Source: Anaerolineaceae bacterium (lineage in GTDB: Bacteria; Chloroflexota; Anaerolineae; Aggregatilineales; Phototrophicaceae). Taken from it: 64,000 nucleotides of DNA. The stretch is taken from NCBI GenBank assembly GCA_016124855.1, contig WGMX01000009.1:186001-250000 (forward strand), given 5' to 3'. The stretch's first letter is position 1; each line of letters starts with the position of its first letter. Position numbers and translations under genes: made by a program. Positions 45,064 through 55,210 of this stretch are shown one piece after another. Below the pieces are notes generated by a model that saw only the letters and a program-made list of their open reading frames with translations, had not been told where the DNA came from and did not search any database.

Positions 45064-45744
45064 ATGATCCCAATCAATACGCTTCATCCTGTTCGCAAAC
45101 CTGCCTATGCAACTTATGGTTTAGTTCTCCTGAATATTCTCGTGTTCTTGTGGCAGCTTACGCAATCGAATGCTCAACTCATTGAGACATTTAACATATA
45201 TGCGGCGTCTATCTGTAAGGTGGCTGCCAATCCGATTTCAGTCGATACCGCAGCCGGAATTCTGCGCAGTATGTTTTTTCATGCTGGATGGCTGCATCTC
45301 ATTGGTAACATGAGCTTTTTATGGATATTCGGTCGTAACGCCGAAAACTATTTTGGTTCACGCCGCTTCCTACTTTTTTACCTGATTTGGGGATTTGTCG
45401 CCGCATATACTGAAACCCTATTTGGCTCTAGTTTATGCATCCCCATGGTTGGTGCAAGTGGTGCAGTCGCCGGTGTACTTGGAAGCTATTTTATCCTTTA
45501 TCCCGGCACGCGTGTTCGCGTAAATGCCCTGCTGTTATGGAACTTCGATATTCCTGCCTTAGTTGTACTTGGCTATTGGTTTATCTTGCAGTTGTTTAAC
45601 GGCGTACTTTCGTTGGGTGCTGATTCGTCTTATGGCGGAGTGGCTTTTTTTGCTCATATCGGTGGGTTTGTCGCGGGATTACTGTTCGCGTTTGTCGTGA
45701 CAATGTTCAAAGGCCCACCGGAACGCTTGACCTACGTCAATTAG
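45064..45744 (+). CDS. Rhomboid family intramembrane serine protease, copy 1
   Basis: A 226-residue, six-helix membrane protease that cuts within or beside membrane helices. The catalytic Ser is in VGASGAVAGVLGSYF and the His in AHIGGFVAGLLF; the HxxxN-type motif is HAGWLHLIGNM. The ATG at 45064 has AGAAGG six bases before it, while an ATG at 45043 has no ribosome site. It is followed 95 bases later by a second rhomboid gene that is clearly a paralog, showing local duplication. It is divergent from the CPT-like gene. Confidence 0.93.
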   Translation: MIPINTLHPVRKPAYATYGLVLLNILVFLWQLTQSNAQLIETFNIYAASICKVAANPISVDTAAGILRSMFFHAGWLHLIGNMSFLWIFGRNAENYFGSRRFLLFYLIWGFVAAYTETLFGSSLCIPMVGASGAVAGVLGSYFILYPGTRVRVNALLLWNFDIPALVVLGYWFILQLFNGVLSLGADSSYGGVAFFAHIGGFVAGLLFAFVVTMFKGPPERLTYVN

Positions 45745-45775
45745 CGCCCCAATTTGATTTGCTGCTATACTCAGG

Positions 45776-45805
45776 CGCGAAGGCTCAATGGCTTTCGCGT
45801 TTTTA
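45776..45805 (+). terminator. Terminator between the rhomboid genes
   Basis: CGCGAAGGC and GGCTTTCGCG pair with one G-T, then TTTTTATTT. A GCTATACT word ten bases upstream (45766-45771) could be a promoter for the second rhomboid gene, in which case the hairpin would sit in its leader. Confidence 0.72.
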
Positions 45806-45838
45806 TTTCCACCCAATTACGCGTTTCGAGGACTAACC

Positions 45839-46558
45839 ATGCTGCCCATTCAGGACATCAACCCGACTCGCCGGCTTCCTATAGTCAATTACGCGCTAAT
45901 CATCATCAACATTATTGTGTTTGTGACACAGCTTGGACTGTCCGAGCAGCAGTTGAACACGGTCTACCTGACGCAGTCGGTCGTACCTGCCTTAGCCTCA
46001 CGCGCGCCATTTGCCCCTGAAACCTTACTCGATATTCTCCGCAGCATGTTTTTCCACGCCGGTTGGGCGCACTTACTCGGCAATATGCTTTATCTGTGGA
46101 TATTTGGTGATAATATCGAAGATCGTCTCGGCAGCATTATGTATATTGTGTTTTATCTAATTTGTGGGTTTGCCGCAGGTTACGCGCAGGTGTTAATTAA
46201 TCCGAACTCGCAAGTACCGCTGGTCGGCGCAAGCGGCGCTATTGCCGGAGTTCTCGGTGGCTACTTGATTTTGTTCCCCGGTGTGAAGGTTCGTGCGCTC
46301 ATACTCTTTGGATATTTTTCGCGGTTGACTGAAATCTCGGCGGTTTACGTGTTGGGCTTCTGGTTCGTCTTGCAGTTATTCAACGGTGTAATGTCGCTTG
46401 GGCCGGATACAGCCGAAGGCGGAGTGGCTTTCTTTGCCCATGTCGGCGGCTTTGTCATTGGTGCGGCATTGATATTCGTGTTTAAGTCAATTTTCCCACA
46501 GCCGCCTGTCGATGATATGCGGAATATGTTATATCAACGGCGGGGCAGGTCATATTAA
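45839..46558 (+). CDS. Rhomboid family intramembrane serine protease, copy 2
   Basis: A 239-residue paralog of the gene just upstream. The catalytic Ser is in VGASGAIAGVLGGYL and the His in AHVGGFVIGAAL; the helix-one loop motif HAGWAHLLGNMLYLWIFG is shared. The start ATG at 45839 has AGGA six bases upstream; the upstream ATG at 45788 lies within the terminator hairpin of the first gene. A hairpin at 46565-46592 follows. Confidence 0.94.
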   Translation: MLPIQDINPTRRLPIVNYALIIINIIVFVTQLGLSEQQLNTVYLTQSVVPALASRAPFAPETLLDILRSMFFHAGWAHLLGNMLYLWIFGDNIEDRLGSIMYIVFYLICGFAAGYAQVLINPNSQVPLVGASGAIAGVLGGYLILFPGVKVRALILFGYFSRLTEISAVYVLGFWFVLQLFNGVMSLGPDTAEGGVAFFAHVGGFVIGAALIFVFKSIFPQPPVDDMRNMLYQRRGRSY

Positions 46559-46564
46559 TTTGCA

Positions 46565-46592
46565 GGCGGACGAGAATTGATTCCCATCCGCC
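46565..46592. terminator. Weak hairpin between rhomboid 2 and the P-ATPase
   Basis: GGCGGA pairs with TCCGCC around a loop that itself contains GAAT/ATTC. It lies between the two convergent stops and has an A-run (plus strand) but no proper U-tract, so terminator function is only probable. Confidence 0.4.
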
Positions 46593-46605
46593 GATAAAAA
46601 TATGA

Positions 46606-49434
46606 TTATGCCAACACGCCGCGTCGGATAAGCCACTTTTCAATTTCAGCGGCCCAGAACACGATTGTGCTAAGAACAACGCAAATCAGGAGCTGAGTCG
46701 CGGTCAGAGGCGTGGTATTGAAGATGTTGTTAAAGAACGGCACATAGACGGCGGCTAATTGTAGAATGATCGTCACGACAACCGCACCGAGCAGCATCTT
46801 GTTTCCTGTGAAACCAATGCTAAAAGTAGACTCGCGGTGTGAACGCAGCGCCAAAGCGTGTCCCATCTGGGCGACAGTCAGGAAGAAAAACACCATCGTA
46901 TTCCATGTATTCTCCGTATAAGTCGCTACACCGTTTTGGAAATTGTTGAAGGCCCACAAACCTAAAAGCAGTCCGGGTATGCCCAGCACAATACCGACCA
47001 TGACAATGTGTCGCGCTAGGCCGCGCCCGAAGATGCTCTCATTAGGCTCATAAGGGGCACGGTTCATCCCTCCGCGTTCAGCTTGCTCGACACCCAGTGC
47101 TAGAGCAGGGATACCGTCAGTAATCAAGTTCATCCACAAGATTTGCAGCGTGGTTAAGGGAATGCCCATGCCTGCGACTAACTGCGTTGCCAGCAGCACG
47201 AACAGTTCACCGGTGTTGCTTGCCATCAGATACTTCACAAAGCGGCGAACATTATCGTAAATGGTGCGGCCTTCTTCCACGGCGCTGACGATGGTGGCGA
47301 AGTTGTCGTCCACAATCACCATGTCGGCAGCTTCTTTAGAAACGGCTGTGCCTGTGATGCCCATTGCCACGCCGATGTTCGCACGTTTGAGGGCGGGGGC
47401 ATCGTTCACGCCGTCACCGGTCATAGCGACAATGTGACCTTTGTTTTGCAGCGCCTGCACGATTTGGAGTTTGTTTTCGGGCGATACACGGGCATATACC
47501 GGAATACGTTCGACAATATTTTCAAGCTCGGATTGCGACAGTTTATTGAGTTCTTGTCCGGTCATGGCAGTGTCTTGGTCGCTCGCAATACCCAGATCAC
47601 GCGCAATGTTGAGTGCCGTCAGGGGATGATCGCCTGTAATCATTACCGGACGGATACCCGCCGTGCGACATTTGGCGACCGCATCCCGCACTTCGGGGCG
47701 TGGAGGGTCAATAATGCCTTCCATACCGACGAACACCATGTCTTTTTCAACTTCTGCGGGTGTCCATGATTTCGGCACATCGGCAGTTCGGCGAACCGCC
47801 ATACCCAGAACGCGCAGGCCGTTCTTTGCCAGTTGATTATTCGACTCCACAATCCGTGAGCGAATTTCGGGGGTCATTGGTTCAATGTCACCGTCCACCC
47901 ACGCGCGGTCGCACACGTCAAGCAGGCTGTCCACCGCGCCCTTGGTAAACGTAATGTACTGGCTGTTAATCTGGGTCATTAGCTGCTTGAGATAAAGTGC
48001 GATGCCCGCGTCTGGCATAGCCGCTTGATTGAGCTGATGCATAGTAGACATACGCTTGCGTTCAGATGAGAAAGGAACTTCACCCACGCGCGGGAACATC
48101 CGGTCAAGTTTAGGCTTCTCGATTCCAAAGCGTGCCGCTGCCACGACCAAAGCGCCTTCGGTCGGATCACCCTGTGCCTTGAAACCCTGTTCAGCGTTAC
48201 CTTCCAACAAGGCATCGTTGGCTAGGGTATTACCGGCCAAAAGCAAGGCTTGTGCAGTGTCTTGAGGTTCTGGTGCCGCACTACCATTCATTGAGATTAA
48301 AGTCTGACTGCGCTTGATTACCTCATCAATCGTGGCGCTGCGGCCTGCGATGTCCACGATGGTCACGGTCATTTTGTTTTCGGTCAGCGTACCGGTTTTA
48401 TCCGAGCATATGGTAGTAACTGAACCAAGCGTCTCGACCGCAGGCAGCTTGCGAATGAGCGCTTTACGCCGAAGCATCCGTTGTGCGCCTAACGCCAGAG
48501 CCACAGTAACGACCGCTGGCAGACCTTCAGGTACAACGGCAACCGCAATTGCCACCGCATTCAACAGCACTAAATCTAGTGGATCACCTGTTGTCAAACC
48601 GATTACGAAGGCGATACCCATCACGACCAGCGCTAATATTAGAAGGGCTTTACCGAGTTCGTTAATGCGCCGTTGCAGTGGAGTTGTTTCACCTTCGACC
48701 GATTGGATGAGTTCGGCAATGCGTCCAAGTTGGGTTTTCATGCCCGTCTCAACGACGACCGCCTCGCCGCGTCCATAAGTGACAGATGTTCCCATATAGA
48801 GCATATTGTGGCGGTCGCCCAATGGAATATCTTCGCCGCGTAACGCCGCCGTCGATTTCTCCACCGGCTGCGATTCACCTGTCAGCGATGCTTCTTGAAC
48901 CTGCAAGTTGGCCGATTCGGTTATGCGCGCGTCTGCCGGAACTATGCTGCCCGCTTCGAGCAGCACCATGTCCCCCGGTACGAGATCACGGGATGCAATT
49001 TCCAGCACTTTACGGTCACGCCGTACCCGTACCAGAGGCGCCGCCATCTTCTTGAGGGCCGCCATCGCCTGCTCGGCGCGATATTCTTGGAAGACACCCA
49101 GAACCGCATTCAAAATCACGATTGCCATAATCGCGATAACACTGTCTACTTTACCCAGAACCAGTGAAATGGCCGCCGCCAAAATCAGCAGCAGCACCAG
49201 CGGGTTGGTCAACTGTTCCCACAGAATCGCCCATGGGCTGGTGATTCCTTTTTCAATCAGCTCATTTGCACCATAGGTTTCCATCCGCTGGGTGACGGTA
49301 TTGGCATCTAGTCCGATGTCACTTTTTACGGAAAATTGGTCGAGAATGTGAGCGGCTTCTTGCGTATGCCATGCCGCGCCTTTGGATGATGTCTCTATTT
49401 TTGGTTGATCGAGTTCTACTACTTTTATACCCAT
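46606..49434 (-). CDS. P-type ATPase, cation transporter (calcium type)
   Basis: A 942-residue P2-type ATPase. It has the actuator loop [11 protein letters not shown], the phosphorylated Asp in [14 protein letters not shown], the membrane-4 motif [17 protein letters not shown], the hinge [21 protein letters not shown] and the membrane-6 motif [15 protein letters not shown]. The PEGLP plus NxxTDG pattern is that of Ca2+ pumps such as PacL/SERCA rather than Na/K or proton pumps. The C-terminus has the usual extra helices (cation-ATPase C). Start ATG with AAGGA upstream. It is likely a single-gene unit that exports Ca2+ or Mn2+. Confidence 0.94.
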   Translation of the reverse strand: MGIKVVELDQPKIETSSKGAAWHTQEAAHILDQFSVKSDIGLDANTVTQRMETYGANELIEKGITSPWAILWEQLTNPLVLLLILAAAISLVLGKVDSVIAIMAIVILNAVLGVFQEYRAEQAMAALKKMAAPLVRVRRDRKVLEIASRDLVPGDMVLLEAGSIVPADARITESANLQVQEASLTGESQPVEKSTAALRGEDIPLGDRHNMLYMGTSVTYGRGEAVVVETGMKTQLGRIAELIQSVEGETTPLQRRINELGKALLILALVVMGIAFVIGLTTGDPLDLVLLNAVAIAVAVVPEGLPAVVTVALALGAQRMLRRKALIRKLPAVETLGSVTTICSDKTGTLTENKMTVTIVDIAGRSATIDEVIKRSQTLISMNGSAAPEPQDTAQALLLAGNTLANDALLEGNAEQGFKAQGDPTEGALVVAAARFGIEKPKLDRMFPRVGEVPFSSERKRMSTMHQLNQAAMPDAGIALYLKQLMTQINSQYITFTKGAVDSLLDVCDRAWVDGDIEPMTPEIRSRIVESNNQLAKNGLRVLGMAVRRTADVPKSWTPAEVEKDMVFVGMEGIIDPPRPEVRDAVAKCRTAGIRPVMITGDHPLTALNIARDLGIASDQDTAMTGQELNKLSQSELENIVERIPVYARVSPENKLQIVQALQNKGHIVAMTGDGVNDAPALKRANIGVAMGITGTAVSKEAADMVIVDDNFATIVSAVEEGRTIYDNVRRFVKYLMASNTGELFVLLATQLVAGMGIPLTTLQILWMNLITDGIPALALGVEQAERGGMNRAPYEPNESIFGRGLARHIVMVGIVLGIPGLLLGLWAFNNFQNGVATYTENTWNTMVFFFLTVAQMGHALALRSHRESTFSIGFTGNKMLLGAVVVTIILQLAAVYVPFFNNIFNTTPLTATQLLICVVLSTIVFWAAEIEKWLIRRGVLA

Positions 49435-49764
49435 TCAAGTGTCCTTCGTTACTTCCACGAAACATTAGCTTATCCGGTATTGAGGTGTAACAAAAAAGCC
49501 AACATCTCCATGATGGTTAAGGGTCTATCCACGGTCGCATTGTGCAATGCAAGGATGGATTGGCTCTGAACAAAGATGGGATGTCAGCTTCCCTGCAAAA
49601 CATCAACTATTGATGAATTGAAATAGCCGAAATCACGTATACATGTGATCAATTAGCCAGATATGGAAGCACTATATCACGAGGGAGCGATTATATACCC
49701 CCCTCATAATTGGGGGTATAAGGCTTGTTTTGATAAGTATTTCGTGAGTTTGGTTATAGGTTTC
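49435..49764. other. Intergenic region with one inverted repeat
   Basis: A 330-base gap on the minus strand between the P-ATPase start and the stop of the SRPBCC gene. It contains a perfect inverted repeat at 49694-49720, TATACCCCC and GGGGGTATA, with an A/T-rich flank but no clear U-tract. I saw no ORF with a ribosome site and no RNA gene. Confidence 0.5.
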
Positions 49765-50328
49765 TTAACTCACGACTTGTTGGGACTGTGGAGGACGGTT
49801 AATGACCCACGTCGGTTGTGGCGGCGCTGGAATGCGTGCCCGTTCTTCGGCTGATTTTGCATGTCGTCGTGCCAATTCCAGCTTTAGACTCTCTTCGCCT
49901 TTTTTCATTGCCCAATGATGGTTCATCGAGAATATCGGTTTCATAATGAACGACAAATACTTGAGCAGTGGTTTATCGGCACGAATTTTCCAATCATAGG
50001 TAATTTTTACGATGTTGCCCTGCTGTTCGAATGTCCAAATACCACGCCCAACAAAATCGCCCCACGCCTCTAGCTTGAAGCCATGTAGCGCATTTGATTC
50101 GGTGACGCTGAAACGCCAGCGTAGGGTATAAGGAAGCCAGCCTTTGGTGTACAAATCAATAACTTTGCCAATGCCTTTTTCATCGCCTTTTTCTAACTCG
50201 GTGACACTCAGATAAACCGAAGGCCACCAGCGCATCAAATCCGGTCCATTGCCAATTATTTCTGCGACTTCCTGCAATGTACTTTCGACATGCCATTCCG
50301 TAATGAAGTGATAATCATTGCTTGCCAT
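49765..50328 (-). CDS. SRPBCC-family (START-like) protein
   Basis: A 187-residue protein with the polyketide-cyclase/SRPBCC fold: an N-terminal strand FITEWHVESTLQEVAEII, the helix-loop LMRWWPSVYLSVTELEKG, strands LRWRFSVTES and YDWKIRAD, and the long C-terminal helix. The fold binds hydrophobic ligands. A Pro-rich tail (RIPAPPQPTWVINRPPQ) is unusual. Start ATG with GAGGG five bases upstream. It is 9 bases after the upstream membrane protein gene, so it belongs to that small operon. Confidence 0.82.
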   Translation of the reverse strand: MASNDYHFITEWHVESTLQEVAEIIGNGPDLMRWWPSVYLSVTELEKGDEKGIGKVIDLYTKGWLPYTLRWRFSVTESNALHGFKLEAWGDFVGRGIWTFEQQGNIVKITYDWKIRADKPLLKYLSFIMKPIFSMNHHWAMKKGEESLKLELARRHAKSAEERARIPAPPQPTWVINRPPQSQQVVS

Positions 50329-50337
50329 AATTTCCCT

Positions 50338-50964
50338 CTATGCTGTTTGCGGAATACGTCGTAACGATATGCCCAACCAAATATTCCAAACGGGGTTCAG
50401 GACGAAACCGGTAATCACCACCGTAATGACCACCACCGGATTCGTTGCATCCAAAATGATGAGTCGTGCCAGATAAATAACCACCAGCACAATACCGAGT
50501 ACATAACCGAGATAGCCTAAATTGTTGGGTAAGTTCTTGCTTCGTACCATCAGTCTCGCCGCAATAATTAATCCGACGCCCGCCACACCAAAGGTGAGTA
50601 ACCCGCGTGGATCGACGGCGTTTGGCAAGTTTGCTAGGTTGAGCGGATCACTTTCGGGTACATGGACAGCATTTGCCAGATCATAACCGCCGTGAATAAT
50701 CGAACCAACTGCACCTGTAATCGCTAAAGCCCGTCCCCAACTTGCAAAACCTTCGTCGGCTGACTGAACCCGTTGAAACAGAGCGATTAACGCCACCATC
50801 GTACTGAGTCCACCCAACAGCAAAAAGAGCGATGCCAATAATCCACCCAATTGTGTGTTACTTCGTGCCACCACGATAAAAGCTAACGCGTATGAGAAAC
50901 CAAATATGCCAGCCAAAATGGCGCACAATCCACCAAACCTTTGAAAATCAGTTGATCCCTTCAT
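50338..50964 (-). CDS. Multi-pass membrane protein, DUF4386-like
   Basis: A 208-residue protein with about six hydrophobic helices, starting GGLCAILAGIFGFSYALAF. The layout and the Gly-rich first helix resemble the DUF4386-type membrane family; no motif indicates an activity. Start ATG with AAGGAG eight bases before it. Neighbours are the SnoaL-like gene 50 bases upstream and the SRPBCC gene 9 bases downstream, all on the minus strand. A transport or stress role cannot be assigned. Confidence 0.75.
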   Translation of the reverse strand: MKGSTDFQRFGGLCAILAGIFGFSYALAFIVVARSNTQLGGLLASLFLLLGGLSTMVALIALFQRVQSADEGFASWGRALAITGAVGSIIHGGYDLANAVHVPESDPLNLANLPNAVDPRGLLTFGVAGVGLIIAARLMVRSKNLPNNLGYLGYVLGIVLVVIYLARLIILDATNPVVVITVVITGFVLNPVWNIWLGISLRRIPQTA

Positions 50965-51014
50965 GATCTTTTCTCCTTAAAACGAAATATTCGATATTAC
51001 CGGTAGAGGTAGAT

Positions 51015-51422
51015 TTATAGGTCGGGTAGCAAGCCAAGGTTCCGCAGCAGCCCCGCTACATCCCACAGCACTGATGAACGAACGACCAATCCTTCTCTAA
51101 TAGTGAGAGTAGATATGCCGTTGACCTTGAATGGACGTCCCGTCGCCGGAATATTCATAATTCTCCCGCGATGTGTACCGCTGCTAATCCACGTTATTGC
51201 AGCACAATCATCTTGCACAATAGTTTGGGTCAGCGTGAAAGACAAATCTGGAAAAGCGCTGTAATACTGGTTCACCATCTGCCGGAAACCAGAAATGCCG
51301 AGATAGATTTGGGCTAGTCCTATATCGTGGCCTTCGAAGTCGGCAGCATAAAATGTCATTAAACGATCAATTTCTCGTGTGTTCCATGCGCCGATGAGTT
51401 GATCTAGGATTTCCTGCATCAT
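51015..51422 (-). CDS. SnoaL-like ester cyclase-fold protein
   Basis: A 135-residue protein of the SnoaL/NTF2-like cone fold. The pattern is the family's: WNTREIDRLMTFYAADFEGH, GISGFRQMVNQYYSAFPDL, ISSGTHRG and a C-terminal strand REGLVVRSS. Such proteins range from polyketide cyclases to binding proteins with no catalysis; the substrate is unknown. The frame extends to 51494, but the ATG at 51422 has AGGAGG nine bases ahead. It is the first gene of a three-gene minus-strand operon and is separated from the STAND ATPase by a terminator. Confidence 0.85.
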   Translation of the reverse strand: MMQEILDQLIGAWNTREIDRLMTFYAADFEGHDIGLAQIYLGISGFRQMVNQYYSAFPDLSFTLTQTIVQDDCAAITWISSGTHRGRIMNIPATGRPFKVNGISTLTIREGLVVRSSVLWDVAGLLRNLGLLPDL

Positions 51423-51446
51423 GTGTCGCTTCCTCCTAACAAGAAA

Positions 51447-51478
51447 TAAAACGACCATACCCGCACGGTATGGTCGTA
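51447..51478 (-). terminator. Terminator of the STAND ATPase gene
   Basis: ACGACCATACC and GGTATGGTCGT pair almost without mismatch around a 4- or 5-base loop and are followed on the minus strand by TTTTATTTC. It lies 54 bases past the stop at 51532 and 25 bases before the next gene. Confidence 0.85.
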
Positions 51479-51531
51479 GTGTATGTCTACTCATTGGCAG
51501 TAAACCAGTTCAATAACTGCTCATTTTTTGC

Positions 51532-53625
51532 TCACTTTGAGATGTCTGTGCCGCCAATTTCTTGCGCCCATAAAATTTCCACGACCCGCATGATTCCACT
51601 TTTGAGATGGCGTCGATAACTGCTAAAGGGTAAGTCGAGTAGTTCAGCGGCCTGTTCCTGTGTAGCGGCAGGTTGAATGTACGTATGGTACAGCGGGCGG
51701 TAAAACTTGGTTTCCTTTGAAGACTGTTGCATGACTTCAGCGGCATCGCGTACCAATGTTCGCAGCGTGTTAACCCGCTCGGTTTCATTGCTGCTGTTGC
51801 GTGTTTTCTCGATGACCAAGCGAGATCGCAGCAACGGATTGTCTCTCAGCATGTCAGGACGTGTATAGTCACGGAGCGCATCTTGTACCGCGTCCTCAAA
51901 ATCCGGTTCACTCAGGACAATCATTTGTTCGACCGGCGCTGGACGTGGTGTATTGGTCGGGCCAGCCACTTCACGGTCACCCATAAATTCCAGCCATGCA
52001 ATCGGCGGGCGGATGCGCCAATCATGCCCGTAAACGCCATAGGTCGTTTCACCAACAGTGAAGTCCGCTTGGATGATGCGCTCCAAGTCGACATAGGTGA
52101 AAGCTGGCATCCAAAAATCAGGATCAGCCACCGGTAAAAATGAGTAAGCTAATCCGGGTGACAGATAGTGCCGTACCATATTGACGAACATCAAACTTTG
52201 AACGGATGAAACATCTTGGTAGCCATCTTTTGCCATCCAGAACCGGAACAAAGTCGCGTTTTCGCCGGGGCGTAAGGGCGCTTGCGCCTTCAGAAAGTTC
52301 ACGGTGCTTCTGACCGCCGGATCAATTTCATAATCATTCTGGCTGGTTTGATGAAGTGCCAGCATCATGAAATACCCGATCGCCTTAAGTTTGGCGTCGC
52401 GCATGACAACCACATTCTCAGGTTGTCTTGAAAGCCAATACGAGGCTAACTTGGCTGATTCTTGACCCTCTAATTCGGCGGTCATCATCTTCAAAACGCT
52501 GACATCTTGAGGTTTCATCGTGTCGGTGATGATGTTGCCGCCCGTTTTCCATTCGAAAAATGGTCTTATGAAAGGATTGTCGCGGTGCAAATAAATATAA
52601 TCGAAAAGCAGACGCTGTTGCAGCGCCCCGCTGGTTTGCTGCACTTGGGTGAAGTAATAATGTCGCGCACGGCTGTGAAGTTCAGCGTACCATTCCGGAT
52701 TGCGCCAATGAACATCCGTCGAAAGGGCTTCCCTTGCTAGATCATGCGGAAACAATCCTTCTGCGCCGCTTTCGATGAATGATAAGCTATGCAGCCATAC
52801 GAAAAATTCATTCGCTTCTTCGTCATTACGCAGCGCCAGCATTTCGGCTAACAACGGAACGGTCATTAATCTGACCATTGAACAGGCCTCAAGTGCCGCA
52901 CGGTGCGCTGGTCCCGGTACTTTTTGAGCAAACTGCGCTAACAATGTTTGCACCACATCCGGCACATTTTCCGGATGAAACTGCACATCAGGACGCTGCG
53001 CGAATACGTCTGCGACTAACGACAGCGCTAGTGGATGCCCGTGTGTGAAGCCAAGCACCGCTTTATGCTGGTCAACAGGCACGGCACGCTTGAGCAGATA
53101 ATCGGTACTATCTTCTGTCGCCAGATTACGCAGTGAGATTATTCGCATCAGACTTTGCCAACCCGAATCAGCCCGCCACGCAGCGCTCGGTGCTTGTCGT
53201 CCGGTAATGACCATCAGGGTGTTTTCGGGTAAGCGGGTTAAGAATTCTTCCCGTATCCAATCATCCAGTGGAATCAGCGTTTCATAGGTATCAAGCAGCA
53301 CGACACAACGTGCATGGCTTGCAAGGCTGTCTCGCAGCGATTGTTCTGGCGAGATATTCATCACCCGCCGCAGTGCTGTGTTAAAACCTTCAGGCGATGC
53401 GTCAACATTGCGCGCATCCACATAATAGGCAGGGATATTTTCCTGTTCCGCTATGAAATTAAATTCTTGCAGCAACGTGGTTTTTCCGACACCACCCGGC
53501 CCAAAAATGTGGAGAATATAAAATGGGAGATCGGCGCTGATAATTGCCGTTCGAAACAATTCTTTTTCTGCTGTCCGTCCGACAAATCGCGCATGACGCG
53601 CCGCACGAAGCCGTTCGCCTAGCAT
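51532..53625 (-). CDS. STAND ATPase with C-terminal sigma-like HTH
   Basis: A 697-residue protein. The N-terminal NTPase domain has P-loop FGPGGVGKTTLLQEF near 45 and Walker B CVVLLDTYETLIPLDD near 115, with ITGRQAPSA as sensor. A long helical middle part follows, without the clear TPR repeats of the regulator at 20369. The last 50 residues (TQEQAAELLDLPFSSYRRHLKS) form a sigma-factor-like helix-turn-helix, suggesting DNA binding. It could be a ligand-gated transcription regulator. Start ATG with AAGGG upstream. A terminator separates it from the next gene. Confidence 0.82.
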   Translation of the reverse strand: MLGERLRAARHARFVGRTAEKELFRTAIISADLPFYILHIFGPGGVGKTTLLQEFNFIAEQENIPAYYVDARNVDASPEGFNTALRRVMNISPEQSLRDSLASHARCVVLLDTYETLIPLDDWIREEFLTRLPENTLMVITGRQAPSAAWRADSGWQSLMRIISLRNLATEDSTDYLLKRAVPVDQHKAVLGFTHGHPLALSLVADVFAQRPDVQFHPENVPDVVQTLLAQFAQKVPGPAHRAALEACSMVRLMTVPLLAEMLALRNDEEANEFFVWLHSLSFIESGAEGLFPHDLAREALSTDVHWRNPEWYAELHSRARHYYFTQVQQTSGALQQRLLFDYIYLHRDNPFIRPFFEWKTGGNIITDTMKPQDVSVLKMMTAELEGQESAKLASYWLSRQPENVVVMRDAKLKAIGYFMMLALHQTSQNDYEIDPAVRSTVNFLKAQAPLRPGENATLFRFWMAKDGYQDVSSVQSLMFVNMVRHYLSPGLAYSFLPVADPDFWMPAFTYVDLERIIQADFTVGETTYGVYGHDWRIRPPIAWLEFMGDREVAGPTNTPRPAPVEQMIVLSEPDFEDAVQDALRDYTRPDMLRDNPLLRSRLVIEKTRNSSNETERVNTLRTLVRDAAEVMQQSSKETKFYRPLYHTYIQPAATQEQAAELLDLPFSSYRRHLKSGIMRVVEILWAQEIGGTDISK

Positions 53626-53789
53626 GATGTCTGCCCTTGTTACCCTTACTAAAATAGCAGATATTTTAACCTTCTACAGGATTACATTATATGCATTCGC
53701 TTTACTTCCCGAAAGCAAGTGTAATATCGCTGACTTTTTTTGAGACGTTTTGATCGCGAAATTCATGCCTAATTCATAATTATGGGGAA

Positions 53790-53822
53790 TATAAAACCCC
53801 ATTACACTATACTGTAATGAGG
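53790..53822 (-). terminator. Terminator of the receiver gene
   Basis: CCTCATTACA and TGTAATGGGG pair around GTATAG on the minus strand, followed by TTTTATATT. The stop at 53856 lies 34 bases upstream. Confidence 0.75.
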
Positions 53823-53855
53823 TAATCTTTGAAGACAAATTTCAACCTTGGGGAT

Positions 53856-54278
53856 TTAGTAGGTTTCCCAAACAGGTTCACCGCTCAAGATTCGTCGTAA
53901 TTGACGTGGGAAGCGCGAACGGCTAATCGGCTTGCCGATAAATCCGTCAAATCCTGCCGCCATACACTTCGGAATTTCGGTATCCGCATCCTGCGCGGTG
54001 ACTGCAACCACCAGCGTTTTTGACAACTGTGGTTCTTTACGGATTTTTTTCAATATTTCATAGCCGTTTGTCTTGGGCAAATTCAAGTCAAGGAAGATGA
54101 TATTGGGGCGCGGTTTCATCGCTAACGCCAATTCCACTACACTTTCGCCCGTACCATTCATGTACGCTTGCATACCCAAATAGCGCATCATCACCCCGAT
54201 GATTGCCATACCACCCACGTCATCTTCCACCGCCAGCGCACTGTATTTGGTAAAATCAATATCCACAGTTCCAACCAT
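53856..54278 (-). CDS. Stand-alone receiver-domain protein
   Basis: A 140-residue CheY-like receiver without an output domain. The acidic pair (VEDD near residue 19), the phosphoacceptor Asp in IIFLDLNLPKTNG and the Lys in FIGKPISRS are intact. It is the second single receiver in the window, after 13856. The start ATG has GAAGG upstream. It is divergent from the phosphodiester glycosidase gene. The kinase that phosphorylates it is not encoded nearby. Confidence 0.92.
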   Translation of the reverse strand: MVGTVDIDFTKYSALAVEDDVGGMAIIGVMMRYLGMQAYMNGTGESVVELALAMKPRPNIIFLDLNLPKTNGYEILKKIRKEPQLSKTLVVAVTAQDADTEIPKCMAAGFDGFIGKPISRSRFPRQLRRILSGEPVWETY

Positions 54279-54370
54279 GTTGAACCTTCACTGCAAAACA
54301 TATGGTGAACAGCGAACTGTTCATAATAACAAAATGTGTGACGGCTCTCAGTATACCTAATGGAGAATTC

Positions 54371-55210
54371 ATGCCGCAACATATTCTTAATTTACGGGGA
54401 TATTCCTTGCACACAGCCAAATTCACACTTTTCACACTTATTCCACTGCTGTTAGGCGGGTGTTTTTCCTTTGCTTTAGAACCTGTCGCCACTCAAGTTC
54501 CACCTGTGCCTTCGACCAGCACACCCGATACGGGTTGGCAAAGTCTTGCACCGGGTCTTGAGCGCCGAAATTATGATCCTGACCCATTGAATCCGGTCAC
54601 GCGCATGGTTGCCTTACGCATCGATCCCGCGCTTTACACCTTTCGCGCCCACTACCAACCGGGGCAGGCTTACAATGCTCCCGAATGGTCGCTGACTCTG
54701 CCTCAGGCGGTGGCTTTCGTAAACGCTAATTTTTTCGATCAAGCCGATGTTGCGCTTGGCTTACTGGTTGCTGATGGAACTGTATACGGACATTCATATA
54801 CAGATCGGGGTGGAACTTTTTTAGTCGAAAACGGACAGCCGCGTATTCGGGCAAATTTACGCGAACCGTATCAAGGTGAACCGTTGGAACAAGCTGTGCA
54901 AGCCTTTCCCATGCTCGTGTTAGATGGCTTCGCCGCCTTTACCGATAATATTCAAGATCGCAGTACCCGCCGCACCGTTATTGCCCAAGATAGCAGCGGA
55001 CGCATCATTCTGCTGGCAACTCCTGTACTTGGCCTGACTCTCCGTGACCTCAGCGCCTATTTGCCAACTACCGATATGAATATTGTTACCGCCTTTAATC
55101 TGGATGGTGGACGCTCGACCATGATGATTATTCGTGCGGCGGGTATGTCGGAAACCGTAGTTAGTTCCATTGACTCCGTTCCGGCAGTGTTGGCTGTATA
55201 TCCTCGTTAA
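54371..55210 (+). CDS. Phosphodiester glycosidase (NAGPA-like) lipoprotein
   Basis: A 279-residue exported protein. A signal peptide leads to a lipobox-like LLLGGCFS, so it is probably a lipoprotein; a short TP-rich linker follows. The mature domain has the phosphodiester-glycosidase (NAGPA) pattern: VAFVNANFFD, DGTVYGHSYTDRGGTFLV, RRTVIAQDSSG and AFNLDGGRSTMM. The family cleaves N-acetylglucosamine-1-phosphate diesters, here perhaps of wall polymers. The ATG at 54371 has GGAG six bases ahead; the frame extending to 54302 lacks a ribosome site. Its 3' end overlaps the convergent small gene by 50 bases. Confidence 0.88.
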   Translation: MPQHILNLRGYSLHTAKFTLFTLIPLLLGGCFSFALEPVATQVPPVPSTSTPDTGWQSLAPGLERRNYDPDPLNPVTRMVALRIDPALYTFRAHYQPGQAYNAPEWSLTLPQAVAFVNANFFDQADVALGLLVADGTVYGHSYTDRGGTFLVENGQPRIRANLREPYQGEPLEQAVQAFPMLVLDGFAAFTDNIQDRSTRRTVIAQDSSGRIILLATPVLGLTLRDLSAYLPTTDMNIVTAFNLDGGRSTMMIIRAAGMSETVVSSIDSVPAVLAVYPR

